A stretch of DNA of 49,423 nucleotides from Lachnospiraceae bacterium (GTDB lineage: Bacteria > Bacillota > Clostridia > Lachnospirales > Lachnospiraceae), in contig JAFTPO010000025.1 of assembly GCA_017463225.1 (NCBI GenBank), positions 1 to 49,423 of the forward strand, given 5' to 3'. Shown in pieces: positions 1 to 7,198 of this stretch. The notes under the pieces were generated by a model, which did not search any database, was not told where the DNA came from, and saw nothing but the letters and a program-made list of their open reading frames with translations. Each line of letters starts with the position of its first letter. Position 1 is the first letter of the stretch. The position numbers were made by a program, and so were the translations under genes.

Positions 1-110
1 AAATATTTCGCACGAGAAATATGGCTTAGACTTTTAATCATACAAATTCTCGTGCCTTAATATGTGGGAATAAAGCATTGAATTTCTATGATAAAATGGG
101 ATGGAGATAG
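1..110 (+). pseudogene. GNAT acetyltransferase C-terminal fragment, apparently frameshifted
   Basis: The last 24 codons before the TAG at 108-110 read like the end of a GNAT N-acetyltransferase, including the typical tail A-L-N-F-Y-D-K-M-G-W-R. The same frame is closed by a TAG at 27-29. The +2 frame before it (E-K-Y-G-L-D-F, then stop at 35-37) reads as a plausible continuation, so one frameshift near 31-37 would join the two parts. The upstream portion lies outside the window. Family assignment rests only on the C-terminal motif, and no function should be assumed. Confidence 0.4.
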
Positions 111-191
111 ACAAATATAGATATTTAATGCTTCAAAAAGAAAGTACCACACAACCGAAAATAATGCAATCACTAATTTATTCCCCACATT

Positions 192-1079
192 TTGTTTACA
201 ACAAAAACATTAGTAATTTTCTCCCTAAGTATGCTATTATATCTTCTGGTAAAGGGCTTGGTAAAAGCTAAGCCGATAAACGATGTGCAAAGGAAGATGT
301 ATATGGATTCGATATTATTAAAAATCATAGTCTGCTTTATAGCGGGTATTGGCGCCGGGCTTGGAACCGGCTTTGCGGGAATGAGCGCTGCTGCGGCCAT
401 CAGTCCCATACTGATTACATTTTTGGGGATGCCGGCCTATGAGGCGGTGGGCATAGCCCTGGCCAGTGACGTGCTGGCAAGTGCTGTTAGCGCTCATACA
501 TACTGGAAGAACAAGAACCTTGACGTGAAAAATGGACTGGTTATGATGATAACAGTTCTAGTGTTCACCACTGTGGGCAGCTTTGTATCGTCTCTTGTGC
601 CAAGCAATACTATGGGCGGATTTTCTGTTTTCATGACCATGATTTTGGGAGTGAAGTTCATAGTAAAGCCTGTTATGACTACCAAGGAGATGATGGCTGA
701 GCTTGACAGCAAACAGCGTATTATTCGCTCAGTGATATGTGGTATGATGATAGGCTTTATCTGCGGTTTCATCGGCGCAGGTGGAGGCATGATGATGCTT
801 CTGGTCCTTACAACTGTGCTGGGCTATGAGCTTAAAACTGCAGTGGGAACCAGTGTATTTGTTATGGCATTTACTGCATTTACAGGAGCAGCCAGCCACT
901 TCGCCATAGGCGGAATGCCGGATATACTTTGCCTTGGGGTATGTGTGTTCTCTACACTGCTTTGGGCCAGAATCGCTGCTAAGATAGCCAACAAATCCAA
1001 GCCGGAAACCTTGAATCGCGTGGTGGGCGTTGTTCTGATTCTCATAGGTGTGGCAATATTTGCAGTGGAGCTGATATAG
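192..1079 (+). CDS. TauE/SafE-family membrane permease
   Basis: Multi-spanning membrane protein of 295 residues with the two glycine-rich repeats of the TauE/SafE family: A-G-I-G-A-G-L-G-T-G-F-A-G-M near residue 52 and G-F-I-C-G-F-I-G-A-G-G-G-M near residue 190. Family members are proposed exporters of sulfite, sulfoacetate or other small anions; the substrate here is unknown. The start is uncertain. An in-frame TAA at 174-176 limits it; the TTG at 192 and the ATG at 231 have no clear ribosome binding site, while the ATG at 303 follows AAGGAAG and would give 258 residues, close to the usual family length. A terminator follows at 1121, so the gene is probably monocistronic. Confidence 0.85.
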   Translation: MFTTKTLVIFSLSMLLYLLVKGLVKAKPINDVQRKMYMDSILLKIIVCFIAGIGAGLGTGFAGMSAAAAISPILITFLGMPAYEAVGIALASDVLASAVSAHTYWKNKNLDVKNGLVMMITVLVFTTVGSFVSSLVPSNTMGGFSVFMTMILGVKFIVKPVMTTKEMMAELDSKQRIIRSVICGMMIGFICGFIGAGGGMMMLLVLTTVLGYELKTAVGTSVFVMAFTAFTGAASHFAIGGMPDILCLGVCVFSTLLWARIAAKIANKSKPETLNRVVGVVLILIGVAIFAVELI

Positions 1080-1120
1080 GAGCTTTAGTAATATAGATTG
1101 AATATAGACTATATGGAACA

Positions 1121-1148
1121 GGGTGGTGCAAATGCATCGCCCTTTTTT
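1121..1148 (+). terminator. Rho-independent terminator after the permease gene
   Basis: A GC-rich stem (GGGTGGTGC pairing with GCATCGCCC, including G-U pairs) is followed by a run of six T. It lies 42 bases after the permease stop codon. Confidence 0.75.
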
Positions 1149-1226
1149 CAACCACTGGTTTAATGACTCATCGCCCCGCTATATCTATAATAGTGTACAG
1201 GAATAATCGTTATAAAGGAGGGTTAT

Positions 1227-2015
1227 ATGTTAGAAGTATTCTTTAGTGCGCCGGCGGCGGGGATGTTTAAGGCAAGAGGGCTGGATCAAGGGAATCCCAT
1301 CTGCTGCATAGAGCTTGATATGGACATAGGCAGGCTGGATGAGGGTATAGAGTCAGATTATCGAAGAGACTTATATACGCAGCTTTTTCAGAGAGCTTAT
1401 CCTGAGACTCTTGGGGAGGAGAGGATGGATGACTATTATGACAGGTCTCTTCAGGGTGTGGCACTGGTGGAAAATGCAGTGAGAAGCAAGGAGGATATCC
1501 GCCTGTGGCTCAGCAGAAATCCTGATAATATGTGCCACTATCATTATCTGGTGCACAGATTTTTAAAGCAGCTAGAGGATGTCAATGTGTATGTGGTTGA
1601 AGTGCCTGCAGTTAGCTGGGAGGGTACTGGGAATGGGACCTGCACGTCCTATGCTGAGTGGCACTGCATGAATCTTTATTCAGCCCAGGAGCTTGAGACT
1701 ATGACCAGACGTGTTCCATATGTGGAGCTTATGTATTACGCCGAAAGATGGGCTCGCCTGGTTAAGGAAAATGCACCTCTTAGAGCTTGCATAAATGGTG
1801 TATTAACCAGTGTGGGAGAGACATTTTACGATGATATTATCATCAGCTATCTAAGGGGTGAACAGCTGACTGAGTCAGAATTGATAGGAAGATTTATGGG
1901 GGAATCTAACTTAGGTCTAAACCACAATCTGGTGGTGTGGAGAGTGGAGGAGATGATAAAGTGCAAAAAAACTCTAAATACCTTCTTCTATACTAATCTC
2001 AACGGGGAGAAATGA
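1227..2015 (+). CDS. DUF1835/DUF3658-type protein
   Basis: Soluble protein of 262 residues. The N-terminus (L-E-V-F-F-S-A-P-A-A-G-M-F-K, then I-C-C-I-E-L-D-M-D-I-G-R-L) matches the style of the DUF1835 domain, which opens with a short strand followed by a small-residue loop. The C-terminal half, with a conserved-looking tract W-R-V-E-E-M-I, would be the DUF3658 part. Biochemical function is not established for this family. The ATG at 1227 is preceded by AAAGGAGG. A TATAAT at 1186-1191 may be its -10 box, but the -35 region is poor. The next gene starts 22 bases downstream with its own ribosome binding site, so the two are probably cotranscribed. Confidence 0.6.
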   Translation: MLEVFFSAPAAGMFKARGLDQGNPICCIELDMDIGRLDEGIESDYRRDLYTQLFQRAYPETLGEERMDDYYDRSLQGVALVENAVRSKEDIRLWLSRNPDNMCHYHYLVHRFLKQLEDVNVYVVEVPAVSWEGTGNGTCTSYAEWHCMNLYSAQELETMTRRVPYVELMYYAERWARLVKENAPLRACINGVLTSVGETFYDDIIISYLRGEQLTESELIGRFMGESNLGLNHNLVVWRVEEMIKCKKTLNTFFYTNLNGEK

Positions 2016-2036
2016 TTGATTAAGAAGGAGAGAATT

Positions 2037-2870
2037 ATGAAGAGATTTGATGTTTTACAGTTTAATAAGGCATTTACTCATGGGGGAGTATTTCACGCAG
2101 ATGATGTTTTCTCAACTGCGCTTATCAAGCTGCTCAATCCGGATATTGAGATTATAAGGGGATTCCAGATTCCGGAGGATTTTCATGGGATAGTATATGA
2201 TATAGGTGGTGGTCAGTTCGACCATCATCAAACCGAAAAGGAGTTGAGAGCTAGTGGTACTCCATATGCTGCCTTTGGGCTTCTGTGGAGAAGCTATGGT
2301 CATATGCTCGTGGAGGATGAGGAGGTAGCTGATTTTGACAAGCTCTTTGTGGAGCCACTTGATTTAGCGGACAATACGGGAGTGTTTAATGCTGTGGCAA
2401 ATATAATATCCAAGCTCAACCCAAGCTGGGAGGAGGACTCTGCAAGTGATGATGCATTTGACAGGGCAGTTGATATGGCTATGGTTATATTGGATAACTA
2501 TGTGAAGGATTATGGTGCTAAGAGAAAGGCTCGAGTTGAAGTGGAGAAACACATTTCAGACAGTAAGATATTGGTGCTTCCTAAGTATGTTCCGTGGAAG
2601 ACAGCAGTCTGCCATAGAGACATATATTACGTGGTGTTTCCATCTGCCAGAGGAGGCTATAATGTTCAGGCAGTGCCTGTGTCTGTGGATGATGCAACCC
2701 TGAAAAAGGGATTTCCTCAGGCCTGGAGAGGGTGTATGAATCAGGAGCTAAGAGAAAAAACAAAGGTAAAGACGGCAGTGTTCTGCCATTCCTCAGGATT
2801 TCTGTGTGTGGCGGAAACTCAGACTGACGCCATAAGATTGGCGGAGCTTTCCATAGAAGCGTTAATTTAA
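2037..2870 (+). CDS. MYG1-family (UPF0160) metal-dependent hydrolase
   Basis: Protein of 277 residues with MYG1-family hallmarks: an early T-H-G-G-V-F-H-A-D-D-V-F motif, V-Y-D-I-G-G-G-Q-F-D-H-H-Q about 50 residues on, and D-L-A-D-N-T-G in the middle. These His/Asp clusters are those of the DHH-like phosphoesterase fold; MYG1 relatives are metal-dependent exonucleases. All the metal-ligand motifs appear intact, so an active enzyme is expected. The ATG at 2037 sits 8 bases after AAGGAG and is preferred over the TTG at 2016. It follows the DUF1835-type gene directly and is the last gene before the CRISPR locus. Confidence 0.85.
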   Translation: MKRFDVLQFNKAFTHGGVFHADDVFSTALIKLLNPDIEIIRGFQIPEDFHGIVYDIGGGQFDHHQTEKELRASGTPYAAFGLLWRSYGHMLVEDEEVADFDKLFVEPLDLADNTGVFNAVANIISKLNPSWEEDSASDDAFDRAVDMAMVILDNYVKDYGAKRKARVEVEKHISDSKILVLPKYVPWKTAVCHRDIYYVVFPSARGGYNVQAVPVSVDDATLKKGFPQAWRGCMNQELREKTKVKTAVFCHSSGFLCVAETQTDAIRLAELSIEALI

Positions 2871-2950
2871 GTTGTGTGAAAGGAGAAAGACAAACACCAC
2901 TAATGCATTTTATTGAATTTTGACCATGGCTGGAATTATGGATATGGGGA

Positions 2951-3072
2951 ATTAGCTTGAAAAAGCAAGGGGAATGTACTATAATTAATCTGTCCCAGAA
3001 ATGTTTCTCATAAGATTTTGCACCGCAGAATGGCTCTGGAAGCCTTATAAATCAAGGGCTCCAGAAGGCAGG
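2951..3072 (+). promoter_or_regulatory. CRISPR leader 1 with sigma-A-type promoter
   Basis: AT-rich leader directly upstream of array 1. It holds a canonical promoter, TTGAAA (2957-2962), 17 bp, TATAAT (2980-2985). Just before the first repeat lies a near-palindrome (3035-3046 pairing with 3054-3065, 10 of 12 matches). An imperfect inverted pair TTTTGC-ACC-GCAGAA lies at 3016-3030. Most of these elements recur in leader 2, which supports function. The 2871-2950 stretch upstream shows no gene. Confidence 0.8.
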
Positions 3073-3549
3073 GTTTTATGAAGTACCGAACCTAAGAGGG
3101 ATTGACACTTCAATACCACTATAGATTTCTTCTACATGGATAGGTCTGTGTTTTATGAAGTACCGAACCTAAGAGGGATTGACACAAGCCAAAGAGACTT
3201 GCCATCTCACATGCACATGAGGGAGTTTTATGAAGTACCGTACCTAAGAGGAATTGACACGAGGATTACAGATTTCTCATACTCAAGTCTTTCTGTGTTT
3301 TATGAAGTACCGAACCTAAGAGGGATTGACACGGTAAAGTACAGAGTGCATAAATTGTTTTCTCATTAGTTTTATGAAGTACCGTACCTAAGAGGAATTG
3401 ACACTAAGCACCAATGGCTATTCCAAAAATAATGAACAGTACTGTTTTATGAAGTACCGAACCTAAGAGGGATTGACACTCACTCCATCCATAGTAATAC
3501 CCTCCTATAATTTGTTTTATGAAGTACCGTACCTAAGAGGAATCAACTC
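3073..3549 (+). CRISPR. CRISPR array 1 (7 repeats, 6 spacers)
   Basis: Seven 36-bp repeats begin at 3073, 3150, 3225, 3297, 3369, 3444 and 3514. The repeat starts GTTTTATGAAGTACCG and ends with ATTGACAC, a typical 8-nt type III crRNA 5' handle. Spacers are 41, 39, 36, 36, 39 and 34 bp. The last repeat has a degenerate 3' end (AATCAACTCC), and the leader is upstream, so transcription runs left to right. Two linked variants occur: A at repeat position 17 with G at 28 (repeats 1, 2, 4, 6), or T at 17 with A at 28 (repeats 3, 5, 7). The variable spacer lengths fit a type III system. Confidence 0.98.
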
Positions 3550-3551
3550 CG

Positions 3552-3579
3552 GCACCAAGCAAATGCTTGGTGCTTTTTT
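3552..3579 (+). terminator. Terminator of array 1
   Basis: Perfect 10-bp stem GCACCAAGCA / TGCTTGGTGC with a two-base loop and six T, directly after the last repeat. The same structure follows array 2. Confidence 0.9.
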
Positions 3580-3581
3580 AG

Positions 3582-3614
3582 TGCAAAATAATGCGAAACA
3601 CTCCCCAGTATAAT
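3582..3614 (+). promoter_or_regulatory. TGCAAAA-class promoter, copy 1 (before the cas1 remnant)
   Basis: TGCAAAA at 3582 and TGCGAAA at 3592 form a direct repeat with 10-bp spacing. TATAAT starts at 3609, exactly 27 bp after the first half-site. No TTGACA-like box is present at the -35 position. The same layout occurs four more times in this window. Confidence 0.75.
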
Positions 3615-3645
3615 TTCTATTAGAATGTAATAAGGAGGGATAATT

Positions 3646-3849
3646 ATGAGCTACATCTATGTAACAGAAAATGGCGCTACCATATCAGCAAAGGAGAATC
3701 ATTTTGTAATATCAAAGGGAGAAGAACAGTTATACATCGTTCCCATAGAGACTGTTGACAACATAAACATCATAGGTCGATCTCACAAAACCACGCCCTA
3801 TGATGTCGAGTGTTTTAACGGAGGCATCCCCGTTTTCTATTATTCATAA
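3646..3849 (+). pseudogene. cas1: Truncated cas1 (N-terminal 67 residues)
   Basis: The 67 residues match the N-terminal beta-rich domain of Cas1, the CRISPR integrase: Y-V-T-E-N-G-A-T-I-S near the start, then I-V-P-I-E-T-V-D-N-I-N-I-I-G, then G-G-I-P-V-F-Y-Y-S at the end. A full Cas1 has about 320-340 residues, and the catalytic Glu/His/Asp residues lie in the missing C-terminal domain, so integrase activity is not possible from this piece. It has a good ribosome binding site (AAGGAGGG) and the TGCAAAA-class promoter, so it is probably still expressed. Only about 30 bases separate its stop from leader 2, which suggests the gene was cut when the array cassette was duplicated. No cas2 or other adaptation gene is in the window. 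Confidence 0.8.
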
Positions 3850-3880
3850 GGTGGTAATAGCATAGAAGCGAGACAGGTGA

Positions 3881-4089
3881 ATTAGCTTGAAAAATCAGGG
3901 GAAATGTACTATAATAAGTCTGTGTCAGAATTGATTTTCATAAGATTTTGCGCCGATATACGCATTTGCTGGGTTTTTAAGTATTTTAATAATCATTATC
4001 GTTAAAAACGACCCGAAAATAATGTGAAAAATTTTTGCACCGCAAAATGGCTCTGGAAGCCTTATAAATCAAGGACTCCAGAAGGCAGG
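3881..4089 (+). promoter_or_regulatory. CRISPR leader 2 with promoter and an 87-base insertion
   Basis: It shares with leader 1 the promoter (TTGAAA 3887-3892, 17 bp, TATAAT 3910-3915), the ATAAGATTTTGC segment and the near-palindrome before the first repeat (4052-4082). Relative to leader 1 it carries about 87 extra bases (3952-4038) bounded by TTTTGC on both sides. The extra piece has its own inverted repeat (GGGTTTTTAA at 3971 with TTAAAAACGACCC at 4002). A perfect inverted pair TTTTGC-ACC-GCAAAA lies at 4033-4047. Confidence 0.75.
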
Positions 4090-4415
4090 GTTTTTGAAGT
4101 ACCGTACCTAAGAGGGATTGACACCCATTTTCAATAAACTGGCGGATAAGTTCAAGAACATCGTTTTATGAAGTACCGTACCTAAGAGGGATTGACACTA
4201 TCTCTATCTTGTAGATACAGTTCATATAGCTTTCGTTTTATGAAGTACCATACCTAAGAGGGATTGACACCCCATTCATGCTGTCACATTCACCATAACA
4301 TTCGTTTTATGAAGTACCGTACCTAGGAGGGATTGACACCATCTTCTCCTCAATTCTCTTATCCTCAGCCTCGTTGAAGGTTTTATGAAGTACCGTACCT
4401 AAGAGGAATCACCTC
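4090..4415 (+). CRISPR. CRISPR array 2 (5 repeats, 4 spacers)
   Basis: Repeats begin at 4090, 4163, 4235, 4304 and 4380; spacers are 38, 36, 33 and 40 bp. The repeat family is that of array 1. The first repeat lacks one base (GTTTTTGAAG instead of GTTTTATGAAG), the third has CCATACC, the fourth has CCTAGGAGG, and the last is degenerate at its 3' end as in array 1. Repeats 1-4 carry a hybrid of the two array 1 variants (T at position 17, G at position 28). Orientation is left to right. No spacer is shared with array 1. Confidence 0.98.
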
Positions 4416-4417
4416 CG

Positions 4418-4445
4418 GCACCAAGCATCTGCTTGGTGCTTTTTT
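4418..4445 (+). terminator. Terminator of array 2
   Basis: GCACCAAGCA / TGCTTGGTGC stem with a two-base loop and six T. It is nearly identical to the terminator of array 1, as part of the duplicated cassette. Confidence 0.9.
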
Positions 4446-4447
4446 AG

Positions 4448-4480
4448 TGCAAAAAAATGCGAACAATCTGATTCTATAAT
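4448..4480 (+). promoter_or_regulatory. TGCAAAA-class promoter, copy 2 (cas operon)
   Basis: TGCAAAA at 4448 and TGCGAAC at 4458 are 10 bp apart, and TATAAT starts at 4475 (27-bp offset). It abuts the T-run of the array terminator, as copies 1 and 3 also abut terminators. It is the best candidate promoter for the peptide gene and the cas operon. The sequence between the second half-site and the -10 differs from copy 1, while the spacing is kept. Confidence 0.75.
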
Positions 4481-4526
4481 GTTCTCATAGGGCAAATTGC
4501 AGTATTGAGGATAGGAGGTAGTGAGC

Positions 4527-4592
4527 ATGATATGGAAAGTGTTTGGATACATATTATTTGCGGGATTTATTAGCAGACTGGTTAAAGAATAA
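4527..4592 (+). CDS. Small hydrophobic peptide, 21 residues
   Basis: The ATG at 4527 is preceded by a strong AGGAGGT at 4514-4520 and lies about 40 bases after the likely transcription start of promoter copy 2. The peptide has a charged end on each side of a hydrophobic centre (V-F-G-Y-I-L-F-A-G-F-I), so a short single-pass membrane helix is likely. No relative is recognised. It could be a real small membrane protein expressed ahead of the CARF-HEPN gene, a leader peptide, or the stub of a gene lost when the array cassette moved. The 105 bases after it contain nothing else clear. Confidence 0.45.
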   Translation: MIWKVFGYILFAGFISRLVKE

Positions 4593-4696
4593 TAGCCACA
4601 AATTATATTGTTAATAAATGTCGAATATGGTAAAATTTTGATTAATGATTTGTAATTGTTTTAATAAAAAAATGATAGGAAAAGAGGAGTAATATT

Positions 4697-7177
4697 ATGG
4701 ATAAAAAAGAGTTAAATGTGTTAGTTTTATGTATGAGTACCTTGCCTAGGGGAGAGCTGATTTCAAATTCATTTTTTGGAATATATGATAATAAAAAAGT
4801 TACAGGAAAATACGTGGGTTCACTTGAACCGGGAACTAAATATCTTATGAGAGTACTTGGGGATAAGGGCGATAAGTTTGACAAGATAGTAATATTAAAT
4901 ACACAGAAAACTGTCCAAAAAGAGAAGGATAACAAAGAAAAGTCTTTTACTAAGTATTTATATCTTTGTGAAAAAGAAGAAGCGTATTCTCCGGAGAGCT
5001 TTTTTAAGGGAAGAATAGAAAACTACATTAAGGAAAACAAGGGACAGATTAGCAATGTCGCATACCAGGATAATATAGATAATCTTTTTATGAGCATAAT
5101 GTTGGAGCGTGAGCTTGGTAATGGTGAGTTTGGTTTTGATGATATGGCGGCTTACAACATCTGTGAAGAGGTTATGGGTTTGGCTGATGAGGGTCAAAAG
5201 ATAAATGTTTATCTTAATATGCAGGGTGGAATAAGAACCACTATGTTTATAGTTAAAGCAGCGCTGGATCTTCTTAGAGAACGAAATGTGGAGATTAAGG
5301 AACAGGTTGCTGTAGATTACACCCCGGGAGAAGGAGGAGCGCATGAAGTAAAATTTGTTGCAGACGAATATCTGATTATGGACCTTGTAGTAGGTATGAG
5401 ATCATTTGTTAATTATGGTAGAGCGGACGAACTTATCAGATATCTTGGGAAGAGACAGAGAATACAGAAGGATAGCTTGGAGGGTAAACTGGTGGATATC
5501 ATCAGAGATATCGCTGAATCAATACAGATATCAGACCCTGTAAGATTTGAACGCTCTCTCAACATGCTGAAGGATGACAGAAGACTGCTGGACAAGGAGT
5601 CATATCAGGATACTTATTTTAAGATTGCTGTTGATGATATCAAGACCGCCTATGAGCCATTGTTATCAGAGGATACTACAACCGTTGATACTATTCAGTG
5701 GTTCTGCGATAGAGGTTTTGTGTCTCAGTCCCTTACCTTTATAGAGGATAAGATGCCAGAATACTATACTAATCGATTTATAACGGTGGAATCTCCAATA
5801 AGTGACAACGAACTTGTGGGGAGGAAGTTAGAGGCTCCTTCTTATGATACGAGAGTTTCGAATGCTATAATTAATAATTTGCCTACTAGATTGGGAGCTG
5901 AAATAGTAAATGAGTACTCTCGTAATGTAAAAGAGAGAATTATTAATCATTATGTTGATATTAACATAGATAGGATTAGAGCTGTTAAGAGATTACCATC
6001 TGCTGATATTATGAGGAACAATTTGTTCGATGAGTATTGGGAATATTTCGAAATGTCACCGATTTTTGATATGGTTGACGTGGAGAGAGTGATGAGTGGA
6101 TGCCGGTTTAAAGTTGATGATAAACAGTTCGATGCAAAAGAAATTAGTGAGTTTATAAAGACCATTTCTTCATTAAATGATGAAGAGAGCAGTGTAATGT
6201 ATAAACTGACGCACAATTATAAACAGTGCAAAGAGAGTTTAAGTGATGACAAGTATATTAGCTTCCTTAAGGCTATAGAGAACTTTAGAAAGAAAGAGTA
6301 TGATAAGTGTAATTCTGATATAAAGAATTTTAGCATTTGTATGAAGAACGAAATAAAGAGGATTATACCTGGGGATGGTCTTGTTTTGAGAAAGTCACAA
6401 CTTGAAAAAGAGAGGGAGATTTACGGGAAGTATATTCTGTGCTGTTGTGATGATACTTCAAATGGTAATAAGAGGGATAACAAGAAATTAAAACTGTTTG
6501 GTAAAAATACCCAAGGTATGATTTTTGGAAATATTGGTTGTTCAATAGATAGTCCAAATTATTATTTTGAAGTATGGAAAATGATGATTACGGATTATAC
6601 CAAAAATGTGGCAGACATAGATATTGACGTAGAGGAGATATTGAAAGAGTATCTTGCGGACAGTGATAAGCAGGTACAGTTATCAAGAGAATTAACTGAA
6701 CTAACAGATAGTGACAGTGAAATGTCAGATGATATCTGTAATGAGTTTTATGAAAAGTATCTGCGCTTCACTGAGAACAATGATAAATTGCAGAAAAACA
6801 AGAATAAGACCTCATGGGATATATCTTACTGCAACTCAAACTTCTATCACGACCACTGTGGTCAGGAGATAGCCAAGCTTTACGAGGATAACCAGCAGTA
6901 CCTAAAGGTTGAGGATGGTTATATGTATAAGACCATAGCCGGAGTAAAGCACAGTGACAATATTATGCTGAAATATATAGACAGTATTAGTTTTAATCCT
7001 GGTATCGCACCTATGAAGCTGGAGAAGCTTCTTAGATTGCACAGCGCGCTGAAGCAGGAGAGAAATAACACTAATCATGCATCTGAAAAATGTATGAGAC
7101 TTCCACTTTCAGTTATTAAGAAAGCTATATATCTTTACATAAAGTGGGTGAGAGAGATAGAGGGAAGTTTAATCTAA
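4697..7177 (+). CDS. Large CARF-HEPN ribonuclease, Csm6/Csx1-like
   Basis: Protein of 826 residues. The N-terminal 220 or so residues look like a CARF sensor: a Rossmann-type start (L-N-V-L-V-L-C-M-S-T), a strand with I-V-I-L-N-T, and N-M-Q-G-G-I-R at 174-180 in the place of the D-x-T-H-G-x-R motif of Csx1-type proteins. The C-terminus holds R-N-N-T-N-H at 789-794, the R-x4-H catalytic motif of HEPN RNases. The expected role is non-specific RNA cleavage when the CARF part binds a cyclic oligoadenylate made by Cas10. At 826 residues it is about twice the usual Csm6/Csx1 size; the middle 400 residues are charged and unassigned. It is the first large gene of the operon, with AGAGGAG before the ATG. 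The degenerate CARF motif may mean a different ligand. Confidence 0.75.
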   Translation: MDKKELNVLVLCMSTLPRGELISNSFFGIYDNKKVTGKYVGSLEPGTKYLMRVLGDKGDKFDKIVILNTQKTVQKEKDNKEKSFTKYLYLCEKEEAYSPESFFKGRIENYIKENKGQISNVAYQDNIDNLFMSIMLERELGNGEFGFDDMAAYNICEEVMGLADEGQKINVYLNMQGGIRTTMFIVKAALDLLRERNVEIKEQVAVDYTPGEGGAHEVKFVADEYLIMDLVVGMRSFVNYGRADELIRYLGKRQRIQKDSLEGKLVDIIRDIAESIQISDPVRFERSLNMLKDDRRLLDKESYQDTYFKIAVDDIKTAYEPLLSEDTTTVDTIQWFCDRGFVSQSLTFIEDKMPEYYTNRFITVESPISDNELVGRKLEAPSYDTRVSNAIINNLPTRLGAEIVNEYSRNVKERIINHYVDINIDRIRAVKRLPSADIMRNNLFDEYWEYFEMSPIFDMVDVERVMSGCRFKVDDKQFDAKEISEFIKTISSLNDEESSVMYKLTHNYKQCKESLSDDKYISFLKAIENFRKKEYDKCNSDIKNFSICMKNEIKRIIPGDGLVLRKSQLEKEREIYGKYILCCCDDTSNGNKRDNKKLKLFGKNTQGMIFGNIGCSIDSPNYYFEVWKMMITDYTKNVADIDIDVEEILKEYLADSDKQVQLSRELTELTDSDSEMSDDICNEFYEKYLRFTENNDKLQKNKNKTSWDISYCNSNFYHDHCGQEIAKLYEDNQQYLKVEDGYMYKTIAGVKHSDNIMLKYIDSISFNPGIAPMKLEKLLRLHSALKQERNNTNHASEKCMRLPLSVIKKAIYLYIKWVREIEGSLI

Positions 7178-7198
7178 TAATATTTGGGAGGTATTACG

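Noticed and set aside
3136-3369. 77-codon open frame
   Set aside because: It only reads through CRISPR repeats and spacers.
3073-4415. Self-targeting spacers against genes in this window
   Set aside because: Reading both strands by eye showed no convincing match of a spacer to other parts of the window; a search tool would be needed for certainty.
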